From Novosphingobium beihaiense (GTDB lineage Bacteria; Pseudomonadota; Alphaproteobacteria; Sphingomonadales; Sphingomonadaceae): 64,000 bases of DNA. The stretch is taken from assembly GCF_022832375.1 (NCBI RefSeq), contig NZ_JALHLG010000005.1, positions 558,001 to 622,000 of the forward strand, written 5' to 3'. Shown one piece after another: positions 53,466 through 61,395 of the stretch. The first letter of the stretch is position 1, and every line of letters starts with the position of its first letter. The position numbers were made by a program, and so were the translations under genes. Under the pieces are notes generated by a model. It had not been told where the DNA came from. It was given only the letters and a program-made list of their open reading frames with translations, and did no database searches.

Positions 53466-53493
53466 CAGCCAATCCGGTTTTCCGGATTGGCTG
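53466..53493 (+). terminator. Hairpin after attR (probable former tRNA-Pro terminator)
   Basis: CAGCCAATCCGG, TTTT loop and CCGGATTGGCTG form a perfect 12-bp stem 23 bp beyond the att repeat. Before the island inserted, this hairpin would have followed tRNA-Pro directly. Confidence 0.55.
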
Positions 53494-53780
53494 CGGGTGC
53501 CATTCACTCTTTCAGCGTCAAGGCCCGCGAGACTCACTCCAGCGGACACAACCCGAGTCGGCACGGCATTTTCAGGTCACCGCAGCCAGCGCAAAATATG
53601 AAGCGCGAAAACGGCCTGTTACAGCCATTTGAACTGCACTTCTTCGCCGACCCGTTGCCCGGAAGTCACAGAGTATCGCTGGTACGTAATCTTCCAAGCC
53701 CCTCGTTGACTTAAAACTGAGGTGGTTTCAGTTCGTGATCGCAAGAACTGGAAATCCTGCACTACCTCTTGGGAGAGAAT
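53494..53780. other. Upstream region of the TonB receptor gene
   Basis: No coding frame or recognised RNA. It presumably holds the receptor's promoter (TTGACT at about 53706 is a possible -35). Confidence 0.4.
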
Positions 53781-56201
53781 ATGCGTCTTCTTTCGACTCT
53801 GCTGCTGTGCTCGGCGAGCGTGGCCGGTCTTTCAACACCTGCCTTGGCTCAGGATGCCGGTGCCGAAGCGAGCACCGACACTTCGTATACGGAAAACGTC
53901 ATCATCGTTCAGACGCGCCGCCGCGCGGAAGACGTGCAGGATGTTCCCGCGGTCATCGATACCGTATCGGCCGACGATGTCAGCAAACTCAACATTCGCA
54001 GCTTCCAGGATGTGGCGGCCATCGTTCCGGGCCTGCAGCTGAGCACCGAAGGCAACGGTGTTGGCGGTGGCGCGAAGCTGCGCGGCGTCAACTTCGACAT
54101 CACGGCCAGCGGCAACAACCCCACTGTCGAATTCTACTTCAACGACGCGCCGATCACGGCTGGTGTCATTCTTCAGCAGATGTACGACATCGGCCAGATC
54201 GAAGTACAGCGCGGCCCCCAGGGTACGCTGCGTGGCCGCGCCTCCCCGTCGGGCTCGATCACCGTCACCGCCAAGAAGCCGGACCTCTATGAATACGGCG
54301 GCTTCGCCGACATGACGGCGAACGACATCGGCACGCTGAACTTCAAGGGTGCCGTCAACATTCCCATTATCGAGGGCATTGCCGCCATCCGCGCCGCCGG
54401 TGTGTGGGACGAGAACGAAGGCACCCGCGTCCGCTCGATTTACCCCGTCAAGGATCCCTTCTCCCGGACCAAGAGCGGCCGCATCTCCGCGCTTGTTCAG
54501 CCCACCGACTGGCTGAAGCTGGAAGGCCTCTATCAGCGTCTGGACCGCAACGCCCGCGACTACGATCAGGTGGCCTCGTTCAGCGAAGCGAACCCCGATG
54601 CGCCGGCAAGCCCGCGCTACATCTCCAGCTCCGATCGCCTTTCGAACATGGAGCACGGCCGCGATACACGCCAGATTTACGACATCTACAACTGGCGGTC
54701 GGAAGTTTCCGCGCTGGGGCAGGTGCTCATCTATCAGGGGCAGCACTACACCCAGAAGCTCTCAGGCCAGGAGAATATCGACAAGGGGGACTTCTTCCCT
54801 GGCGATATCACCCGCGGCAACTATTCGAACATTTCCTCGACGTCGCACGAAGTCCGCCTGCAGAACGACGCCCGCCTGTTCGGCATGCTGGACTATGTGG
54901 CCGGCTTCTTCGATTACAAGAACTCGACCCCGACCGAACTGAGCAACCCGACCATTCTGGGGATGCCCAATCCGCTCGATCCGAGCCGGGGCATTCTTGC
55001 ATCGGCCGTTTCGCCACAGCTTAGCGACGTTGTTCTCACAGACATCGAGCGCACCGGCGACTCCCACGAGCAGTCGTTCTTCGGGAACCTGACCGCGCAC
55101 ATCGGCGACAGCACCGAAATCGCAGGCGGTCTGCGCCACATCGACTACAAGGACACCAGCGCCCTGATCGTTGGCGGCCAGCAGATCCGCTTCGACAGGC
55201 AGGACGGCAAAAAGTGGATCTACAGCGCATCGGTGAAGCATAATTTCACACCGGATCTGATGGTCTACGTCAGCACCGGCAGTTCCTGGCGCCCGGGCAT
55301 CAATGCGGTGGGTGACTTCAGCCTTGAGCAGTCTGCTCTGGAGGAAAGCTTCCAGAAACTGTCGGCCGAAACGTCGAAGTCGTATGAAATTGGCATGAAA
55401 AGCACGCTCTTCGGCGGGCGTGCCCACCTGAACCTCACGGCGTACCACCAGAAGTTCAAGAACTATCCCTATCGCGTCCCCGGTCAGGGGGTATACTTCG
55501 TCAACACCACCCAAGACCGCACCACTGGCGTTCGTACTCAGGAAGTGGCCCAGTTCAACTTCGTCGGCGCCGTGCCGGTGGAAGTAAACGGTATCGAAGG
55601 TGACCTGTCGATGGCCGTTACTGACAACTGGGATGTGAGCATCAGCGGCAGCTACTCGATCGGCAAGATCAAGAACGGCACGATCCCGTGCAACGATCTG
55701 AACGGTGACGGAGTACCCGATGCGACGGTTTCCGCTCCCAGCATTGACGAACTTCAGGCAGCCGTCGGCAGCGACAATCTCTCGGCCTGCACGGTGTCGC
55801 AGCGTTCGGGTTTCCAGTCGCCGTTTAGCGCGACGCTGACGTCGGAATACCGTATTCCCGTTTCGGACTCCATCGACGCCTATGTCCGCGGACTGCTGAA
55901 CTTCAACGGCAATTCCCGTGTCGATCCAACAAATATCTACGACGATGTCGGCTCTTATGGGCTGTTCAACCTCTACACCGGCGTCCGCTCGACGGACGGG
56001 GCATGGACAGTCTCGCTCTTTGCAAAGAACCTGTTCGATACCACCAAGACGCTGACCCGAACCGATCCGCTGTTCACGCCGTACCGCAATATCGCCGCCG
56101 GCGGTGCAGCGAGGACGTTCTCCAGCACGTATACCGGCGTGACCACGACCGCGCCGCGCGAGTTCGGTATCAACGTGCGTTACGCTTTCGGTTCGCGCTG
56201 A
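53781..56201 (+). CDS. TonB-dependent outer-membrane receptor
   Basis: An 806-residue receptor. A signal peptide (LLSTLLLCSASVAGLSTPALA) is cleaved about residue 24, followed by a TonB box-like ENVIIVQ, a plug domain (VPAVIDTVSADDV, GLQLSTEGNG, EVQRGPQGTLRGRASPSGSI) and a 22-strand type beta-barrel. It imports an unknown ligand with TonB energy; sphingomonads have many. The C-terminus ends NVRYAFGSR, whose last residues are Gly-Ser-Arg rather than the aromatic residue usual for outer-membrane insertion. ATG 53781 has GGGAGAG upstream. Alone, facing recG. Confidence 0.9.
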   Translation: MRLLSTLLLCSASVAGLSTPALAQDAGAEASTDTSYTENVIIVQTRRRAEDVQDVPAVIDTVSADDVSKLNIRSFQDVAAIVPGLQLSTEGNGVGGGAKLRGVNFDITASGNNPTVEFYFNDAPITAGVILQQMYDIGQIEVQRGPQGTLRGRASPSGSITVTAKKPDLYEYGGFADMTANDIGTLNFKGAVNIPIIEGIAAIRAAGVWDENEGTRVRSIYPVKDPFSRTKSGRISALVQPTDWLKLEGLYQRLDRNARDYDQVASFSEANPDAPASPRYISSSDRLSNMEHGRDTRQIYDIYNWRSEVSALGQVLIYQGQHYTQKLSGQENIDKGDFFPGDITRGNYSNISSTSHEVRLQNDARLFGMLDYVAGFFDYKNSTPTELSNPTILGMPNPLDPSRGILASAVSPQLSDVVLTDIERTGDSHEQSFFGNLTAHIGDSTEIAGGLRHIDYKDTSALIVGGQQIRFDRQDGKKWIYSASVKHNFTPDLMVYVSTGSSWRPGINAVGDFSLEQSALEESFQKLSAETSKSYEIGMKSTLFGGRAHLNLTAYHQKFKNYPYRVPGQGVYFVNTTQDRTTGVRTQEVAQFNFVGAVPVEVNGIEGDLSMAVTDNWDVSISGSYSIGKIKNGTIPCNDLNGDGVPDATVSAPSIDELQAAVGSDNLSACTVSQRSGFQSPFSATLTSEYRIPVSDSIDAYVRGLLNFNGNSRVDPTNIYDDVGSYGLFNLYTGVRSTDGAWTVSLFAKNLFDTTKTLTRTDPLFTPYRNIAAGGAARTFSSTYTGVTTTAPREFGINVRYAFGSR

Positions 56202-56283
56202 TCGCCGCTGACGGCGGCACAGTCAGACTGACGACGGGGCGGGGGATCGAGAGGTTCTCCGCCCTTTCTCTTGGGACGTTGCG

Positions 56284-58341
56284 TTATCCGCCGCGCAGAA
56301 GCTGCACGCCCCAGTCGCGTTCGAACAGGTAAAGCAGCAGCCGCGCCGCTTCTCCGCGCGCTCCGGACAGGCCGCCGTCGCGCTCCATCAACAGCCGGGC
56401 GTCGTCGTGCGCCATGGGCAGCAGCTTCTGGATCTGCTCCAGACTGGCGATGCGGAACGGCGTATCCCCCGATTGCCGGGTACCGAGCAGCTCGCCACCG
56501 CCGCGCAATTCGAGATCCTCTTCCGCCAGCCGGAACCCGTCCTGCGTCTCGCGCATCAGGGCGAGGCGCTGGCGGGCCGTTTCCGACAGCGAAGCGCCGC
56601 GCAGCAGCAGGCAAGTCGATTTCTCGCTGCCCCGCCCGACACGACCGCGAAGCTGGTGGAGCTGGGCAAGGCCGAAGCGCTCGGCCTGCTCGATCACCAT
56701 CAGCGTGGCATTCGGCACGTCCACGCCCACCTCGATCACCGTCGTTGCCACCAGCAGCCTGGCCTCGCCCGCCGCAAAGCGCTCCATCGCTGCATCCTTG
56801 GCTTCGGGCCGGAGCTGGCCGTGGACCAGCACGACCTCATCCCCGAACCTCTCTTTGAGCGCCGCATAGCGAGCCTCGGCCGCGGCGATATCGTCGGTTT
56901 CGCTCTCCCGCACCATCGGGCAGACCCAGTAGGCCTGCTGGCCGGTCTCGAAATGCCGCGCCAGCGCTCCGGCGACATCGTCGAGCCGCTCCACCGAAAC
57001 GACGCGGGTATCGATCGCCTGCCGTCCGGGCGGCAATTCATCGAGCCGCGACACGTCCATCTCGCCGTACTGCGCCAGCGTCAGCGTGCGCGGGATCGGC
57101 GTCGCCGTCATCGCCAGCGTATGCGGCGTGCGGCGTCCCTTGCGTGCGAGCATCAGCCGCTGGCCGACGCCGAACCGGTGCTGCTCGTCGATCACCACCA
57201 GCGCCAGATTGCGGTACTCCACCGTGTCCTGAAAGATCGCGTGCGTGCCCACCACGATCTGGATCGAACCATCGACGAGGCCCATCAGGATCGCCTCGCG
57301 CGCCTTGCCCTTGTCCCGCCCGGTCAGCAGCGCGATCTCGACACCGGTGCCTTCCAGCATCTTGCGCAAGGTCTCGTAATGCTGCCGCGCCAGAATTTCG
57401 GTCGGCGCCAGCAGCGCCGCCTGTGCCCCCGCCTCCACCGCGATGAGCATTGCCGAGAGCGCCACCACCGTCTTGCCCGAGCCGACATCGCCCTGCAGCA
57501 GCCGCAGCATCGGCGCGGGCTGTGCCATGTCGCCCTCGATCTCTGCAATCGAGCGTTTCTGAGCCCCGGTCAGCGCGAAAGGCAGCCGCAGCTTGCCGCG
57601 CAGCGCGCCGTCCCCGGCCAGCGGCGTACCGCGCTGCGCGCGGTTGCTCTGCCGCACCAGCATTAGCGCCAGCGCATTGGCGAGCAGTTCGTCATAGGCC
57701 AGCCGGTCGCGCGCCGGAGCATTCGGCCCCTTGTGCGCCTCGCGCAGGGCCGTGCGCCAGTCGGGCCAGTCCTCGCGCGCCAGCAGGCCGGGCTCGATCC
57801 ATTCGGGCAGCTCCGGCAAGGCCTTGAGCGCCTGCGCCGCCAGCCCGGCCACCCTCCCCTGCGTCAACCCTTCGGACAGCGGATAGACCGCCTCGCGCAA
57901 TTGCCCGAGCGGCGCCGAGGCACTGTCCGACACATGCTCGGGATGCACGATCTGCAGCATCTGCCCATACTGATCGAGCCGCCCCGCCACCCAGCGGCTC
58001 TCTCCCACCGGCAATTGTTTCTTCGCCGTGTAGGAGGCCCGGCCGAAATACGTCAGCGTGCAGACATTGCCCGCGCCGTCCTCCGCCAGCACCCGGAACG
58101 GTCCCCGGCCGGAGGGGGAACGATGTTCGCGCACCGTCAGCGCGACGACGATATTCTCCCCCACCCCGGCTTCGTCGAGGTTCGTCACCGCGCGCCGCTC
58201 CACGAACCGGTCGGGCAAGTGATAGGCCACGTCCTTGATCCGCGCGAGGCCAAGCTTTTCCAACGGGCGCCGCAACTTGGGCCCGACACCTTCGAGAGCG
58301 TCTATTTCGACGAACAGGGAATTGAGCGCTTCAGGCCGCAT
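56284..58341 (-). CDS. recG: ATP-dependent DNA helicase RecG
   Basis: A 685-residue branched-DNA helicase for fork repair. An N-terminal wedge domain with an OB-fold (LVRE..; VRMLAEDGAGNVCTLTYFG region) precedes helicase motifs: LQGDVGSGKTVVAL (Walker A), IDEQHRFGV (DEQH), [26 protein letters not shown] and QLRGRVGRGSEKS. The ATG at 58341 begins MRPEALNSLF, giving the usual length; a longer frame to 58479 overlaps sdhE. It is divergent from sdhE. Confidence 0.96.
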   Translation of the reverse strand: MRPEALNSLFVEIDALEGVGPKLRRPLEKLGLARIKDVAYHLPDRFVERRAVTNLDEAGVGENIVVALTVREHRSPSGRGPFRVLAEDGAGNVCTLTYFGRASYTAKKQLPVGESRWVAGRLDQYGQMLQIVHPEHVSDSASAPLGQLREAVYPLSEGLTQGRVAGLAAQALKALPELPEWIEPGLLAREDWPDWRTALREAHKGPNAPARDRLAYDELLANALALMLVRQSNRAQRGTPLAGDGALRGKLRLPFALTGAQKRSIAEIEGDMAQPAPMLRLLQGDVGSGKTVVALSAMLIAVEAGAQAALLAPTEILARQHYETLRKMLEGTGVEIALLTGRDKGKAREAILMGLVDGSIQIVVGTHAIFQDTVEYRNLALVVIDEQHRFGVGQRLMLARKGRRTPHTLAMTATPIPRTLTLAQYGEMDVSRLDELPPGRQAIDTRVVSVERLDDVAGALARHFETGQQAYWVCPMVRESETDDIAAAEARYAALKERFGDEVVLVHGQLRPEAKDAAMERFAAGEARLLVATTVIEVGVDVPNATLMVIEQAERFGLAQLHQLRGRVGRGSEKSTCLLLRGASLSETARQRLALMRETQDGFRLAEEDLELRGGGELLGTRQSGDTPFRIASLEQIQKLLPMAHDDARLLMERDGGLSGARGEAARLLLYLFERDWGVQLLRGG

Positions 58342-58408
58342 GGAGACGCTCTTAGCGCCATGCGGCGCCACTTGCCATGCCACGCGTGCTGGCTTACCGC
58401 GCGGGGCC

Positions 58409-58690
58409 ATGACCGAGCTTGCACCCAAGAACGCTGAACGCCTTGCCCGCCTGAAGTTCCGCGCCTGGCATCGCGGCACGCGCGAGGCCGACTACATGAT
58501 CGGCTGCTTTTTCGACCGCTTCCACGCCGAATGGTCGGACGCCGATATCGACCTGTTCGAAAAGATGATCGAAGAGGAAGACGTGGACATCATGGCCTGG
58601 GCGCTCGGCACGCAGTCCATCCCCGAGGAATATCGCGGCCCGCTGGTCGAGCGGATGATGAAGCTCGATTACGTCGAGATCCCGCGCTGA
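58409..58690 (+). CDS. sdhE: FAD assembly factor SdhE
   Basis: A 93-residue helical protein that helps attach FAD to succinate dehydrogenase flavoprotein. The conserved RGTRE (RGxxE) motif lies at about residues 22-26, followed by ADYMIGCFFDRF and a MIEEEDVDIMAWALG helix. ATG 58409 lies 67 bp from the recG start on the opposite strand. The recG-sdhE-mfd order is common in alphaproteobacteria, but here mfd is 2.7 kb away. Confidence 0.9.
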   Translation: MTELAPKNAERLARLKFRAWHRGTREADYMIGCFFDRFHAEWSDADIDLFEKMIEEEDVDIMAWALGTQSIPEEYRGPLVERMMKLDYVEIPR

Positions 58691-59287
58691 GGCCGAACCT
58701 CACGAAGTTTGTCCACATAGGCGCAGTTAGATTTTCCAACGTTTTATTTTAAAACATAGGCTTACGCAGCGGAAAACTTCACGCTGCCGCTGCTGATCGC
58801 CAACGATGTCAAAGAACGCGGCCTGCATCGGGACCGCCGGGAGTCTGGCAGGTTTTGGCGGAGTAGGAAAATCTGCCCCTTTTCTTTGTCATTGCTAGGG
58901 CGTGATCATTTTACTTTGAATCGTCATTGCGAGGCCCGCAGGGCCGTGGCAATCCAGAGCGCAGTGGCATCGCCCTGGATTGCTTCGCTTCGCTCGCAAT
59001 GACGAGCGTTTCATTCAAAGATGATCACGCTCTAGTGGCGAAGCCGAGCGGCAATCCCGAGGCAGGCAGACGCCGCCTTAGCGGACTTGCGTTTCATTCC
59101 GGGGAATGGCTGGAATGGGCCGGTTGCGAAATGGCGGGTTTTGGCCGGACTGACCGCAAAGCTTACAATTCGCATACCAACCACATCTTGGCTTCCACGC
59201 GCCAAAAACAAGCTGGAGCTGAGCCTGGCAGCAGACGGGCTTTCTCCATCCCGAAGAGCGTTGCCAGGACCTATGTGGAGAAAAAGC
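58691..59287. other. 597-bp non-coding gap with MITE-like repeat
   Basis: Holds no gene I can support. It contains the inverted-repeat element at 58895-59035 and otherwise shows nothing recognisable. Confidence 0.5.
58895..59035. repeat. MITE-like inverted-repeat element (141 bp)
   Basis: Ends CTAGGGCGTGATCAT and ATGATCACGCTCTAG are inverted copies with one mismatch. Inside are a second inverted pair, TCGTCATTGCGAG (58921-58933) and CTCGCAATGACGA (58993-59005), and a third, CAATCCAG/CTGGATTG. No coding potential; both ends show CTAG. Confidence 0.75.
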
Positions 59288-60190
59288 TCAAAACACGTAT
59301 TCGACAGGCCCGTTGGATGCGGCCTGCATCCGCGCTGCATCCCTGGAGGGAGGGAGACCAAATAATCTGGAATACTCACGGCTGAATTGCGATGCGCTTT
59401 CGTATCCGACCGCATACGCCGCCCGCGTTGTATCCGTGCTCGTGACGAGCAGCCTCCGCGCCGCCTGCAGCCGTAACGTCTTCTGGTATTGCAGCGGACT
59501 CATGGACGTTGCAGCCTTGAAATGGCGATGGAACGAGGGAACGCTCATACCGGCAATCGAAGCCAGCATTTCCGTTCGCAGCGACTGATCAAGATTTTGC
59601 CTGATCCACGCAATGGATCGCCGGATATTTCCAAATCCATTTCCTTGCTGGATGGCTTGCCGCAGCATGTCACCATGGCCGCTCTGCAGCAGACGGTACA
59701 AGACCTCTCTTTCCCGGCCTGCACCGAGTGCACTGATGTCCTCTGGTTGTTCCAGAAGCATCAGCAACCGTTCGATGGCCTCCAGCAAGTCGGCCGTTGC
59801 CGGCGCTGTGCGGAATCCACTATGAACGTTTGCTCTCTTCTGCTCCGGCGCAATATCGCCGACAAGCGCGGCGAGAGCATCATGGTCGAGCTTCAGTGCC
59901 ACCGCGATGTACGGCTTTTCGGCGTCCGCTTCGAGCACAGAGCCCATAGCAGGCAATTCGATCGTCGAGGCAAAACAGCTTGCGGGTTGAAAACGCAAGA
60001 CATGCCCGCCAATCAACACCTCCTTAACGCCCTGCAGGACGACACAAATCATCGGGTCATTCAGCGTTGCCGCCGGAACAGTTCGACGGAACGAGACGGC
60101 AAGAAACAGGTTGGGAACCGCCGTCGCTCCATCCGGACCGGGGGCGTGGCCAAGTACCCGTTCGCGCATACGAATTAGAAGCTCTTCCAT
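59288..60190 (-). CDS. AraC-family regulator divergent from aldo/keto reductase
   Basis: A 300-residue regulator with an N-terminal cupin-type sensor (PMICVVLQGVKEVLIGG, PASCFAST, typical of the AraC_N group) and two C-terminal helix-turn-helices (LRTEMLASIAGMSVPSFHRH and RAAYAVGYESASQFSREYSR). ATG 60190 gives the normal AraC_N start (MEELLIRMRERV); the frame continues to 60457 into the neighbour. It faces the aldo/keto reductase gene across 149 bp and most likely controls it, a pairing seen often for this regulator group. Confidence 0.88.
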   Translation of the reverse strand: MEELLIRMRERVLGHAPGPDGATAVPNLFLAVSFRRTVPAATLNDPMICVVLQGVKEVLIGGHVLRFQPASCFASTIELPAMGSVLEADAEKPYIAVALKLDHDALAALVGDIAPEQKRANVHSGFRTAPATADLLEAIERLLMLLEQPEDISALGAGREREVLYRLLQSGHGDMLRQAIQQGNGFGNIRRSIAWIRQNLDQSLRTEMLASIAGMSVPSFHRHFKAATSMSPLQYQKTLRLQAARRLLVTSTDTTRAAYAVGYESASQFSREYSRLFGLPPSRDAARMQAASNGPVEYVF

Positions 60191-60339
60191 GCCGTAAAAA
60201 TACAGCATCCCCGCCCGCGCTGGAAGGCGCGCGATAGGATCAGGCAAAAGATTGAGAGGTTCCGGAATGCGTGCGGCGGCCTTGCTCGATACCTTTGAAA
60301 GGAACGCACGAACGTTCAATCGATCAGGAGCTGAAGCGA

Positions 60340-61296
60340 ATGTTTGCGAAGCGGATGCTAGGCAAAGGCGGCCCGCAGGTCTCTGCGATCGGTCTGGGCT
60401 GCATGGGCATGTCGGAATTCTATGGCCAGATCGATCGTGGCGCAGCGATCGGCACAATCCACGCAGCGCTCGAAGCGGGCATCACGCTTTTCGATACCGG
60501 TGATTTTTATGGCATGGGCGACAATGAAATGCTGCTGGCCGAAGCGCTGGACGGAAAGCGGGAACAGGCCTTCATTCAGCTCAAATTCGGCGCGCAAAGG
60601 GGGCCGGATGGTACGTTTATCGGTGTCGATGCGCGTCCTCACTCGGTCAAGACGGCTCTGGCCTACTCTCTGCGGCGCCTGAAAACCGATTATGTCGATC
60701 TCTATCAGACGGGGCTGGATCCCCAAGTGCCGGTCGAAGAAACAATCGGGGCGATTGGCGATATGGTCCAGCAGGGCTATGTGCGCCACGTCGGTATCAC
60801 CAATGTCGACGCGGTTACGATCCGCCGGGCGCACAAGGCCCATCCGATCACCGCGCTCCAGTTTGAATACAGCTTGATGTCCCGCGATATGGAGCATGGG
60901 ATACTCCCGGTTTGCCGTGAGTTGGGCATCGGGGTCACGGCCTATGGCGTTTTGGGCAGAGGCTTGCTTACTGGCAGCAAGGGAAGCGGGGACGGCGATT
61001 TTCGCAACATTCTGTTCCCGCGTTTTCAGGGTGAAAACCTCGCGCAAAATGAACGCCTGGCGGCGGCGCTGGCCAAGGCCGCGGATAAACAAGGGATCAC
61101 TGCGGCGCAGGCAGCCATTGCCTGGGTGGCAAGTCAGGGACCGGACATCATTCCGCTTATCGGTGCGCGCACTGTTGAACGGTTGAACGAAGGGCTCGCC
61201 GCGCCGTTGCAGCTACCGAAAGCCGTCCTGGCCGAAATCGAAACGGCCGTCCCGCCGGAAGCGGTCGGCGGGGGGCGCTTTATGGTCCCGCACTGA
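60340..61296 (+). CDS. Aldo/keto reductase with altered catalytic His
   Basis: A 318-residue aldo/keto reductase close to the AKR13-like group (GLGCMGMSEFYG near the N-terminus, FDTGDFYGMGDNE with catalytic Asp and Tyr, Lys in IQLKFGA). At the usual catalytic His (YYQHRVDP in relatives) this protein reads LYQTGLDP, a Thr. NADPH is bound by the C-terminal PLIGARTVERLNE region. ATG 60340 has CAGGAG upstream; the longer frame from 60271 overlaps the divergent promoter region. Confidence 0.87.
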   Translation: MFAKRMLGKGGPQVSAIGLGCMGMSEFYGQIDRGAAIGTIHAALEAGITLFDTGDFYGMGDNEMLLAEALDGKREQAFIQLKFGAQRGPDGTFIGVDARPHSVKTALAYSLRRLKTDYVDLYQTGLDPQVPVEETIGAIGDMVQQGYVRHVGITNVDAVTIRRAHKAHPITALQFEYSLMSRDMEHGILPVCRELGIGVTAYGVLGRGLLTGSKGSGDGDFRNILFPRFQGENLAQNERLAAALAKAADKQGITAAQAAIAWVASQGPDIIPLIGARTVERLNEGLAAPLQLPKAVLAEIETAVPPEAVGGGRFMVPH

Positions 61297-61395
61297 CACA
61301 GGGGCGAAGCCGACGTCTCGGTACAGCGCCCTAGGCGTCGTCCCCCTTCCCGATTGAAATTCCCGCGCGACCCGCTATTTCCGCGCCATCCCATC

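Noticed and set aside
53382-53564. Reverse-strand 60-residue frame over the att repeat
   Set aside because: It is read antisense through the tRNA-Pro fragment; such frames recur wherever this tRNA sequence occurs and have no ribosome-binding site.
56407-57666. Long plus-strand frame opposite recG
   Set aside because: recG is complete on the minus strand; the opposite frame has no recognisable domain.
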